From Woeseiaceae bacterium (GTDB lineage: Bacteria; Pseudomonadota; Gammaproteobacteria; Steroidobacterales; Woeseiaceae), in contig JAJFKQ010000098.1 of the NCBI GenBank assembly GCA_021773155.1, positions 1 to 32,828 of the forward strand: a DNA stretch of 32,828 bases. Reading direction: 5' to 3'. Numbering within the stretch: the first letter of the stretch is position 1; every line of letters begins with the position of its first letter. Below the pieces are notes generated by a model. That model saw nothing but the letters and a program-made list of their open reading frames with translations, ran no database searches and had not been told where the DNA came from. The position numbers and the translations under genes were made by a program. Shown here piece after piece: positions 15,530 to 22,860 of the stretch.

Positions 15530-15574
15530 GACCATATATAGTATTACCATAGCCTATATTATCCATACATGGTC
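15530..15574. promoter_or_regulatory. AT-rich divergent control region with imperfect inverted repeat
   Basis: The 184-bp gap between the FlhC-like and FlhD-like genes is much more AT-rich than its surroundings. GACCATATATAG (15530-15541) and its inverted partner (15563-15574, CCATACATGGTC) match at 10 of 12 positions, 21 bases apart. A related half-site CATATAGTAATT occurs at 15586-15597. These look like operator sites for a dimeric regulator and could serve both genes. Downstream, AAGGGAG (15644-15650) is a strong RBS for the plus-strand gene. I could not place a convincing -35/-10 pair. Confidence 0.45.
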
Positions 15575-15655
15575 GAATAATCCGACATATAGTAATTCGA
15601 GAAACGGGCTAGAAAAGCCTGCAAGGGGGACAAAAGAGCCCCGAAGGGAGACAAT

Positions 15656-16267
15656 ATGGAGCACAACAGCGAATTTCCAGGGCCGAGTCCGGATGACTAC
15701 GCCAACGTCCTGGCTTTGAATACAGCCTTCATCAAAGCAACATCCGAACTAAAAGGTCCGCAACGAGGACGCCTTGCCGCAGCGCCGTTCTTGCTGTTTT
15801 CATTGCGCGAAGACGACGTCGGATGGTGGGCGAGTGTCCTGGCCGATCAACGTCAGGGCGACCTGATGGCAGTCGCCGAGCACGAGAGTCCGGAATTGCG
15901 CCGTATACAGACTGCAGCGATGAGTTTTCTCTGGCAACTCGCCCGTCGTAATCCCTACGCGGCACGAATTATCAGCGGCGCAACGATAGAGTGGTGCGAA
16001 AAGATTTCGAGTCTGCCTCTGGTGACATTGCTCAACCGGATCGGTGGGCGCGATGACTTGATGGTCTCTCGGCTGGATCAGCCGGTTGCACTGGGCGAGC
16101 GCTTACTGGGCAGTGGCACAAGTTCGCGGCGTCAGATTCGCAGGTCTTCACAACTGACAGTGCTGCAAACGCTGCTGACAAATTCAGGATTCGATAACTA
16201 CACGCGGCTCCCCGCCGCAGCCTGCAGGATGTCAGGTCCATTGCGCGTCCTGGACAAGAAGTCGTGA
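15656..16267 (+). CDS. Uncharacterised protein with a FlhD-like segment
   Basis: The 203-residue protein is not a recognised family at first sight. Residues about 82-152 align by eye with FlhD. AAMSFLWQLARRNPYAARII corresponds to FlhD NLSYLLLAQRL…AMFRL, and TIEWCEKISSLPLVTLLNRI…LMVSRLD corresponds to NEEMATTLAALTLPQMVKLA…LVCHFRFD. FlhD is about 116 residues; this protein has an extra N-terminal part (1-80) and a basic, Ser/Arg-rich tail (SRRQIRRSS near 157-165). The divergent FlhC-like gene makes a FlhD/FlhC-type pair the best hypothesis, but identity is low and only profile comparison can settle it. The FlhD cysteine in LVCHF is absent. The ATG has a strong RBS AAGGGAG. Confidence 0.6.
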   Translation: MEHNSEFPGPSPDDYANVLALNTAFIKATSELKGPQRGRLAAAPFLLFSLREDDVGWWASVLADQRQGDLMAVAEHESPELRRIQTAAMSFLWQLARRNPYAARIISGATIEWCEKISSLPLVTLLNRIGGRDDLMVSRLDQPVALGERLLGSGTSSRRQIRRSSQLTVLQTLLTNSGFDNYTRLPAAACRMSGPLRVLDKKS

Positions 16268-16293
16268 CGATTCGAGGGCGGCGCGGGTACAAT
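16264..16293 (+). promoter_or_regulatory. Putative promoter giving a nearly leaderless yadG transcript
   Basis: GTGACG (16264-16269) and TACAAT (16288-16293) are 18 bases apart and match the sigma70 consensus at 4 and 5 of 6 positions. The expected start (about 16299-16301) is only a few bases before the yadG ATG at 16304, and no RBS is visible before that ATG. The -35 overlaps the stop codon of the preceding gene. Confidence 0.45.
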
Positions 16294-16303
16294 ACGCGAC
16301 CTG

Positions 16304-17236
16304 ATGAATGCCCTGACAATAAAAAACCTCAGAAAGACCTACGACAACGGTAACCAGGCCCTCAAAGGTATCAACCTTAACGTTGCGGCTGGTGATTTCT
16401 ACGCGTTGCTTGGGCCGAATGGAGCTGGCAAAACCACAGCGATCGGGATTGTCAGTTCGCTCGTTAACAAGACCAGCGGCGAAGTCGAGATTTTCGGTCA
16501 CAGCATCGATACGGATTTCGAAGCGGCGAAGTCCTGTCTCGGTCTGGTGCCACAGGAAATCAATCTCAATCTCTGGGACACGGTCGGCAATATCGTCAAG
16601 AATCAAGCCGGCTATTACGGCATCGGCGGCAAGGTCGCCCGTGAACGCGTGGAGAAATACTTGCGTGCGCTACGTCTTTGGGACCGACGCGATGATATCG
16701 CCCGCAGTCTGTCAGGTGGCATGAAGCGCAGACTCATGATCGCCCGCGCACTCGTGCATGAACCGCGATTGCTGATTCTTGATGAGCCTACTGCCGGCGT
16801 GGATATTGAGATTCGGCGATCAATGTGGGAGTACTTGCGGGAGATCAATGCCGCCGGGACGACGATTATTCTGACGACGCATTATCTGGAGGAAGCGGAA
16901 TCGCTGTGCCGTCACATCGGTATTATCGATGGTGGAAGGATCATCGAAGACGCGAAGATGAGTACGGTGCTGCGCAAGCTACAGCGCGAAGTGCTGATTC
17001 TCAGTCTGGCCGGCGACATAACTGAAGCACCGAAACTTGAAGGATTCAAAACCCAACTCCGGGATGATTGTGAACTCGAAGTCGAAAAAGGACCGGACCG
17101 CGACATCAATGACCTGTTTGAGCAACTGAACAAACACGGCATCCGGGTAGTGAGTATGCGCAACAAGGCGAACCGCCTCGAAGAATTGTTTATGCGTTTG
17201 GTCGACAGCAAGCAGGCGCCGGAGGTGGCTGCATGA
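16304..17236 (+). CDS. yadG: ABC transporter ATP-binding protein, YadG-like
   Basis: The 310-residue ATPase has Walker A GPNGAGKTT (37-45), Q-loop VPQEINLNL near 82-90, signature LSGGM (136-140), Walker B LLILDEP (156-162) and the H-loop His in LTTHYLEEAE. The Q-loop wording and length match YadG, the ATPase of the YadG/YadH ABC-2 exporter of unknown substrate. The C-terminal 80 residues form the usual accessory domain of this subfamily. The ATGA overlap with the permease gene (4 bases) supports a two-gene unit. There is no evident RBS; see the promoter entry. Confidence 0.93.
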   Translation: MNALTIKNLRKTYDNGNQALKGINLNVAAGDFYALLGPNGAGKTTAIGIVSSLVNKTSGEVEIFGHSIDTDFEAAKSCLGLVPQEINLNLWDTVGNIVKNQAGYYGIGGKVARERVEKYLRALRLWDRRDDIARSLSGGMKRRLMIARALVHEPRLLILDEPTAGVDIEIRRSMWEYLREINAAGTTIILTTHYLEEAESLCRHIGIIDGGRIIEDAKMSTVLRKLQREVLILSLAGDITEAPKLEGFKTQLRDDCELEVEKGPDRDINDLFEQLNKHGIRVVSMRNKANRLEELFMRLVDSKQAPEVAA

Positions 17237-18006
17237 ATATTGCCCTGAATCTCGTTGCCGTTCGCACCATTATTCACAAGGAAATGAGCAGGGTGCTGCG
17301 AATCTGGATACAAACCATCGTGCCTCCGGCAATTACGATGACACTGTACTTCATCATTTTTGGCAACCTCATCGGACGGCGCATCGGTAGCATGGGTGGT
17401 TTTGACTACATGCAATACATCGCACCGGGTCTGATCATGATGTCGGTAATTACGAACTCCTATGGCAACGTCGTGTCCTCGTTTTTCGGTGCGAAGTTCA
17501 GCCGCCATATTGAAGAAATGCTGGTATCGCCAATGTCGAATGCGACGATCATCATCGGTCATGTTGCTGGTGGCGTGTTACGTGGAATGCTCGTCGGCGC
17601 GCTTGTAACCATCATTGCGCTGTTCTTTACGCGCCTCGAAGTTGCTCACCCGTTTATCATGGTGTCGGTCGTGTTGCTGTCTTCAATCGTCTTTTCACTG
17701 GCAGGATTCATCAACGCCGTATTCGCGAAGAAGTTCGACGACATTTCAATTGTGCCAACGTTCGTTCTGACGCCGCTTACCTATCTGGGTGGTGTGTTCT
17801 ATTCAATATCGATGTTGCCGGAGTTCTGGCAGAACGTGTCGAAAGCGAACCCGATTTTGTACATGGTCAACGCGTTTCGTTATGGAATTCTGGGGACGTC
17901 AGACATCAGTATTGCGCACGCATACACAATCCTTCTTGGCTTCGTTGTGCTGCTGTTTTCCGCCAGCTTTTACCTCATGAAAAAAGGCGTTGGGATTCGC
18001 GAGTAA
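17233..18006 (+). CDS. yadH: ABC-2 type permease, YadH-like
   Basis: The 257-residue inner-membrane protein has about six hydrophobic segments, from the first near IWIQTIVPPAITMTLYFIIF (25-45) to the last LLGFVVLLFSASFYLM near the C-terminus. The middle carries IAPGLIMMSVITNSYGNV and SFFGAKFSRHIEEMLVSPM, typical of ABC-2 permeases of the YadH type. It pairs with the ATPase gene just upstream (4-base overlap). The substrate is unknown. It ends one base before the start codon of the SRAP gene's spacer (stop 18004-18006, next ATG 18008), so the SRAP gene is probably cotranscribed. Confidence 0.92.
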   Translation: MNIALNLVAVRTIIHKEMSRVLRIWIQTIVPPAITMTLYFIIFGNLIGRRIGSMGGFDYMQYIAPGLIMMSVITNSYGNVVSSFFGAKFSRHIEEMLVSPMSNATIIIGHVAGGVLRGMLVGALVTIIALFFTRLEVAHPFIMVSVVLLSSIVFSLAGFINAVFAKKFDDISIVPTFVLTPLTYLGGVFYSISMLPEFWQNVSKANPILYMVNAFRYGILGTSDISIAHAYTILLGFVVLLFSASFYLMKKGVGIRE

Positions 18007-18007
18007 G

Positions 18008-18676
18008 ATGTGTGGCCGCTTCGCCTTTTACTCGCCCAGTGAAGCGACAGCAGCGCTGTTTGGCGTAGACGGAGCGCTAGCGGTTGAACCGCGCTACAAC
18101 ATCGCGCCGACCCAATTCGTCGCAGCCATCAGAAACAAAAACGAACATAATCGTGAGTTCGTTATGTTGCGCTGGGGGCTTGTTCCGCCTTGGGCCAAAG
18201 ATCCGGCGATCGGTAATCGTATGATTAATGCTCGTGCGGAAACTGTTGCCGAGAAACCGTCTTATCGAGCGGCATTCAAGCATCGCAGATGCATCGTACT
18301 TGCAGACGGATTCTACGAATGGCATCGAGAGGGTGACGTTAAGACGCCATATTTCATCTCATTGGCGAATGGCGAGCCATTTGCGCTGGCCGGGCTCTGG
18401 GAAAACTGGAAAGACCGGGAAAGTGGCGAGTCTTTGCAGACAACGACGTTAATAACGACTGCCGCGAACGACTTCATGCAGTCGTTGCATCACCGTATGC
18501 CCGTAATACTTCAACCAGAAACGGCCGATGTTTGGCTGGCGGGGCCGAACGATTTTCTGCAGAAGTCTGCTGTAAGCACGCCTGCTCTACGAGCATGGCC
18601 CGTGAATCGACGCGTCAACAATGCGCGCAACCAGGGTGAAGAGTTAATTGACGTCGACGGGGAAGTCATTAGCTGA
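18008..18676 (+). CDS. SRAP domain protein (YedK/HMCES family)
   Basis: The 222-residue protein begins MCGRFAFYSP; the Cys exposed after Met removal forms a covalent link to abasic sites in single-stranded DNA in this family. The other active-site parts are present: NARAET (74-79), the FYEW glutamate (104) and LHHRMPVIL, with the His that assists catalysis. YPRYNIAPTQ-like sequence (PRYNIAPTQ, 28-36) is also typical. The role is protection of abasic sites during replication. I chose the ATG at 18008 because Cys must be residue 2; an upstream in-frame ATG at 17990 lies inside yadH. Its last 33 bases overlap the convergent DAK2-DegV gene. Confidence 0.95.
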   Translation: MCGRFAFYSPSEATAALFGVDGALAVEPRYNIAPTQFVAAIRNKNEHNREFVMLRWGLVPPWAKDPAIGNRMINARAETVAEKPSYRAAFKHRRCIVLADGFYEWHREGDVKTPYFISLANGEPFALAGLWENWKDRESGESLQTTTLITTAANDFMQSLHHRMPVILQPETADVWLAGPNDFLQKSAVSTPALRAWPVNRRVNNARNQGEELIDVDGEVIS

Positions 18677-20485
18677 GACTGCCGGTCGCGTGGAAACGAG
18701 CAACGTCCCGGGTCCGCCATGCACACCAATGCCTGTGCCTAACTCGCAAATTTTGAGTGTGTCTATTGTCGTTACGTTTTGGCGTAGCTCGGCTGCCAGC
18801 GTTGAGGCATCGTCCGCGCAGATTGCGTGCCCGATGCCGATTTCGATCGATTCGCCGCTCTTGATTCTTGCCGCGACGAATCGCGCGAATCTTGTGACTC
18901 GATTGCGCCGCCCAAGCAAGAAACCGCAGAGGCTGATTTTGCCACCCGGATTGACGCAGACCAGTGGGGTTACTCGTAGAAGATCCGCTATCAACTTGAC
19001 CCAATCCGGTAGCCGTCCACCGCGAACCGCATAACGCAAATCCTTGAGCAACGCGAATGTCCGCGTCTTTGCGACTTGTTCTTCGACTATACGAATCGTC
19101 TCATCAATGCCGATACCCGCTGCAGCACACTCGGCGGCAAGGACAGCAAGCTGTCCCTGGCCCATCGACGCATTGAGCGAGTCGATAACATGTATACGGC
19201 CGGGCGCATTGCTGCGTTCCGCAGCCAACCGCGCACCCTCGTAGGTTCCGCTTGCCCTGGACGTTAGTGCGATGGCCAGTACGTCGTTGAAGTGGCTGGC
19301 GAGGAACTGAAACTGACGACGGAAATCGCCCGGTGCAGGCCGTGAAGTTGTTGGGTGCTGCGGGTTACTTTCAAGCTCACGGTAAAACTCTTCGGTCGTA
19401 ATGCTGACCTTGTCGAGATAACCACGATTACCGAATTGAATGCGACAGGGCACCATATGGATGTCGAGTCTTTCCATGTCATCGTCACAAATGTCGGCTC
19501 CCGAATCCGTGATGACGGCGAAAGTCCTCGCAGTTCCATGCGTCGCATGCTGTTGTCGATGCATGTCATCGGCTTTTTCTCCACTTAGGTCACCAAAGCG
19601 TCTCGCAATTCCGAATACTGCATCAGGATCGTCCACGTGAACATGGACTTTTGCTTTGCGCTTGTTGCCCGCAAGTACCAACGAGTCACCGATTTCCGCG
19701 AGTGCCTCGCGCAGTTTACGGCGATCAATCTCGGTCGCTATCACCAGGCACTCCGTGCAGTATCGAAATTTCGAGGTGTTGTCCGCGGCTGAAAATTTAA
19801 CGGGCGGTTCTATGTCATCGAGTAGTGCCGTCTCCGGCATCGGCGTCATATGGCCATCACGGAGATACTCCGACATGCCACTGACGAGTTCTGCAAACCC
19901 CTTCGCGCCAGCGTCGACGACACCCGCTTTTCGCAGTACATCGAGCTGTTTTGGTGTGTTGGCGAGTGCTTCGTCAACTTTGACTCTCGCCTGATCTATG
20001 ACTGCCGAAAATTCGGCGTCAGAGTCAGCGGAAACCTGATGCGTGATGCTCTCGGCGAATGCGGTGATGACAGAAAGTACGGTCCCCTCGCACGGCTTCG
20101 ACAGAGCATCATGGGCATATTCGGAACCGAGTTTCACCGCCTTGCCGAAGGTGTATGTCGTGAATCGTGTAATCTCGCCAGCCGAGTCACTCACGCCCTG
20201 AAAAAACTGCGCGATGATGGCGCCGGAGTTTCCTCGGGCGCCATCGAGCAACGCGTCGGCCGTCGCTGCGAGCATTGTTCCAAGGTGTTTACCCGGCTCT
20301 TCCTGTAGAACGCCCAGCACCGAACTCAGGGAAAGGCTAAGGTTGGTTCCCGTGTCACTGTCCGCGACCGGAAAAACGTTAATGCGATTGAGAAGTTCCT
20401 GCTGACCGATGACACGATGAATTCCCGATATCAACGCGCTTGCGAGAACATCGCCGTCGATGTGTTTTCCGTCGCTGCTAGTCAC
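18644..20485 (-). CDS. Fused DAK2 (FakA-like) and DegV (FakB-like) protein, probable fatty acid kinase
   Basis: The 613-residue protein joins two partners that are separate in Staphylococcus. The N-terminal DAK2 domain (about 10-205) has the Mg-ATP motif NVFPVADSDTGTN (36-48) and DGARGNSG (81-88). The FakA middle domain (about 238-310) has YCTECLVIA, GDSLVLAG and KVHVHVDDP. The DegV/EDD domain (about 320-610) has FAVITDSGADI, TTSRPAPGDF and TSRASGTYEGA. FakA phosphorylates fatty acids held by FakB for membrane lipid synthesis, so one chain may carry both kinase and lipid carrier. The start is GTG at 20485, overlapping gspB by 8 bases. The 3' end overlaps the SRAP gene by 33 bases. Kinase activity is inferred. 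Confidence 0.85.
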   Translation of the reverse strand: MTSSDGKHIDGDVLASALISGIHRVIGQQELLNRINVFPVADSDTGTNLSLSLSSVLGVLQEEPGKHLGTMLAATADALLDGARGNSGAIIAQFFQGVSDSAGEITRFTTYTFGKAVKLGSEYAHDALSKPCEGTVLSVITAFAESITHQVSADSDAEFSAVIDQARVKVDEALANTPKQLDVLRKAGVVDAGAKGFAELVSGMSEYLRDGHMTPMPETALLDDIEPPVKFSAADNTSKFRYCTECLVIATEIDRRKLREALAEIGDSLVLAGNKRKAKVHVHVDDPDAVFGIARRFGDLSGEKADDMHRQQHATHGTARTFAVITDSGADICDDDMERLDIHMVPCRIQFGNRGYLDKVSITTEEFYRELESNPQHPTTSRPAPGDFRRQFQFLASHFNDVLAIALTSRASGTYEGARLAAERSNAPGRIHVIDSLNASMGQGQLAVLAAECAAAGIGIDETIRIVEEQVAKTRTFALLKDLRYAVRGGRLPDWVKLIADLLRVTPLVCVNPGGKISLCGFLLGRRNRVTRFARFVAARIKSGESIEIGIGHAICADDASTLAAELRQNVTTIDTLKICELGTGIGVHGGPGTLLVSTRPAVSANDFPVDVN

Positions 20486-21122
20486 GCGGTAACAGGAACA
20501 ACTGTCCCTGATTCTCCAGTATAACGCCGTCCGGCGTTATCTCAGCAACTTGAGGCCCTTCCTTGAGCTGTGACCCTTCGCGTAGTTTCACCATATTGAT
20601 GAAGACAAATCGGTCTTCGGGTTTGGCGCTGTAGACGTGGATATCGAGGTGTAGCTCCGGCAGATTGCTCGATCCGCTGGCACGCACTTCATAAATTGTC
20701 GGATACAGGTCGGCCGCGGGAATTGCGGACGGGTCTTGCGAAATCAACACAGGTTTCACAAAAGCGGATGTCGCCGTGTCCGGATCCGGTTCGACGCCGG
20801 AATCCCTCGTCTGCTGCTCCGGAGGGTTGAGTCGGGCGGCGGCGACTTGTTCGTCAAAGCTGGGCGTAGAATCGGCTTCCATGACGGGTGGGTTGCTTGT
20901 ATCTGCTCGAGCAGGCGCTGCAGTCGGTGTCGCAACCTTATCCGGTTTCAGCAACAAACCGATCAATAAAGCGAGATTGATCGCGAGCAAGATTCCAACC
21001 ACCCAAAGCCAGCGCGGAACGGATGGTGCCCCAGGACTCGTCGGCACACCGGTAAACTCGGCGCTGCCTTGTTGCTGCCTGTCGGTCTCCGATTTCTTAA
21101 GAGCGTCGAGTATGAATGACAT
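20478..21122 (-). CDS. gspB: General secretion pathway protein GspB (ExeB)
   Basis: The 214-residue protein starts MSFILDALKKSE, the typical opening of GspB/ExeB. It has one membrane helix (about 40-58, WLWVVGILLAINLALLIGLLL), a Pro/Ala/Thr-rich linker, and a C-terminal periplasmic domain (LPELHLDIHVYSAKPEDRFVFIN … GVILENQGQLFLLPR, quoted in parts). With GspA it forms a complex that helps the type II secretin pass the peptidoglycan layer. It starts 3 bases after the gspA stop. No other type II secretion gene is in the window. Confidence 0.9.
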   Translation of the reverse strand: MSFILDALKKSETDRQQQGSAEFTGVPTSPGAPSVPRWLWVVGILLAINLALLIGLLLKPDKVATPTAAPARADTSNPPVMEADSTPSFDEQVAAARLNPPEQQTRDSGVEPDPDTATSAFVKPVLISQDPSAIPAADLYPTIYEVRASGSSNLPELHLDIHVYSAKPEDRFVFINMVKLREGSQLKEGPQVAEITPDGVILENQGQLFLLPRD

Positions 21123-21125
21123 GCA

Positions 21126-22805
21126 CTAACCCTCTGCAGATCCTGGAGATGTCAGCCGCGGCGAGCCGTCAGATTCGAGCAAAGAATTTATAATGATCAA
21201 CGTTTGCTGTCCTACCAGGCCATCAACCGCAAGGCGATAATCGCGCTGGAACTCACGCACGACAACTTGCAGATCAGTGTCATATTCGTCGCTGTCGATA
21301 TTGTTACTAATATAGTGTTCGTCGATTTCGGCCAGGCTTTGTCGCAGCCACAAAACCTCGGGCCCTCGCGACCCGGGTGACAGCGATACAGGTACGCCGC
21401 CCGGAGGTCGCCAGAGCAACAGGAATTCGCCGAACCAAAGTTCTGTTATCTCACTAACCGGGTGAGTAACCGCAACGCCACCGATCGAAAGCTCTGCGCT
21501 GTCGTCGTGAATAGCTGTCAGGACAAGCTCATGCGAGTCACCATCGTCATCGACGATAGTAAGGATCGCGGGGCGATCCAGTTGTCGCAAACCGTTCCAG
21601 GAGCTACGCTGATTGAGGCAAGCTAAACCGGCAGCGGCGGCCTGCGAACAGCCAGTCTGCGAGCCGCGCCTGTATTCCAGTCCCCAAAGTTCGAAGAGCG
21701 ATGCGAAAGCAAAGTTTCGCGTCGTTAACTCGCCAGCGAGGGCGAGCTCCTCGGATAGTGACGCCTGCGGTGTTTCGGACGCCGCGTCAGAATTACTGCT
21801 GTTCTCTTCGAGCGGCAGTTCAGGCGGCGCGGTAACCGGGGTCTCAATGACTGGCGTCTGCAAAGCGACAGAATCCTCTATCGTGCCGAGGGACCCTGAA
21901 TCCCGGCTTACGGACCAGATGCTCGCGATGACAACCGCGAGACCCACCAGCCCCAACGCCATTGCCGTGCGGCTCATGGTCGGTGATCTATCGAGTTCTC
22001 CTGCCACTTCGGCGGCCGCACGTCTGACCAGGCGCTTTGTAATGATGCGGGATTCCTGACTGTAAGCGCCAAGTAACGCCCGGTCGCAAATGACATTGAT
22101 CAGCCTTGGCACGCCTTGCGAGAGACGAAACACCTCCTTCTTGGCGGCGTTGTCGATTACCTCTCCGAGCGCTCCAGCAACACGCAGCCGGTGCTCAACG
22201 TATTGTGCGGACTCTTCGCGTGTTAGCGGCTCGAGGTGGTAACGGCCGGTAATACGTTGTGCCAATTGCCGCAGATCGTTGCGGCCGAGGAGCTCGCGCA
22301 ACTCGGGTTGTCCTATCAGGATTATTTGCAGCAACTTCTGCTTGGCAGTTTCGAGATTGGTCAGCATACGAACCTGTTCGAGTACTGCTGGCGCAAGATT
22401 CTGTGCTTCGTCGACGACGAGGATGGTTCGTCTTCCGGCGGCATGTGCGCTCAGAAGATGCTGGTTGAGTGCATCCGTTAGCGCTTTGATGCTGTGTCCA
22501 TTCTCGGGTACGGCGATGCCCAGTTCTTCGCAGATCGTCAACAGGAATTCATTCACTGTAATTTGTGGATTTAGTACGACCGCCACATCGGCGTTGTCGG
22601 GCATCTGATTCAGCAGCAAGGTTCGAACCAGCGTGGTTTTTCCGGTACCAACCTCGCCGGTTAACTGCACGAAGCCACCACTCTCGGTAACGCCATAGAC
22701 AAGATGAGCAAGCGCCTCGCCATGCTGCTCGCTCATGAACAGGTAACGAGGATCCGGCGTTATCGAAAACGGTTTTTCATTGAGGCCGAAAAAGTTGGTG
22801 TACAT
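21126..22805 (-). CDS. gspA: General secretion pathway ATPase GspA (ExeA)
   Basis: The 559-residue protein begins MYTNFFGLNEKPFSITPDPRY, shared by ExeA-type AAA ATPases. Walker A is GEVGTGKTT (50-58) and Walker B ILVVDEAQN (128-136). A membrane helix lies at about 281-299. The periplasmic part ends with a peptidoglycan-binding domain from about 473 (SRGPEVLWLRQSL … VREFQRDYRLAVDGLVGQQT, in parts). It binds peptidoglycan and works with GspB in secretin assembly. The gene follows dinB by 43 bases. All expected domains are present. Confidence 0.93.
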   Translation of the reverse strand: MYTNFFGLNEKPFSITPDPRYLFMSEQHGEALAHLVYGVTESGGFVQLTGEVGTGKTTLVRTLLLNQMPDNADVAVVLNPQITVNEFLLTICEELGIAVPENGHSIKALTDALNQHLLSAHAAGRRTILVVDEAQNLAPAVLEQVRMLTNLETAKQKLLQIILIGQPELRELLGRNDLRQLAQRITGRYHLEPLTREESAQYVEHRLRVAGALGEVIDNAAKKEVFRLSQGVPRLINVICDRALLGAYSQESRIITKRLVRRAAAEVAGELDRSPTMSRTAMALGLVGLAVVIASIWSVSRDSGSLGTIEDSVALQTPVIETPVTAPPELPLEENSSNSDAASETPQASLSEELALAGELTTRNFAFASLFELWGLEYRRGSQTGCSQAAAAGLACLNQRSSWNGLRQLDRPAILTIVDDDGDSHELVLTAIHDDSAELSIGGVAVTHPVSEITELWFGEFLLLWRPPGGVPVSLSPGSRGPEVLWLRQSLAEIDEHYISNNIDSDEYDTDLQVVVREFQRDYRLAVDGLVGQQTLIIINSLLESDGSPRLTSPGSAEG

Positions 22806-22831
22806 CGTGCCGATTCTACCCTATTGGTTTA

Positions 22832-22860
22832 GGGAAGCCCTGATCGATTCAGAGCTTCCC
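22832..22860 (-). other. Hairpin spanning the dinB stop codon
   Basis: GGGAAGC (22832-22838) pairs with GCTTCCC (22854-22860), with an inner stem CTGA/TCAG around TCGAT. The stem has about 11 pairs and includes the dinB stop codon, but has no T-run on either strand. It could reduce read-through into gspA or protect the mRNA end; a strict terminator is unlikely. Confidence 0.4.

Noticed and set aside
16912-17562. Minus-strand 216-residue open frame
   Set aside because: It is antisense to the yadG/yadH junction, where both plus-strand proteins are clearly conserved.
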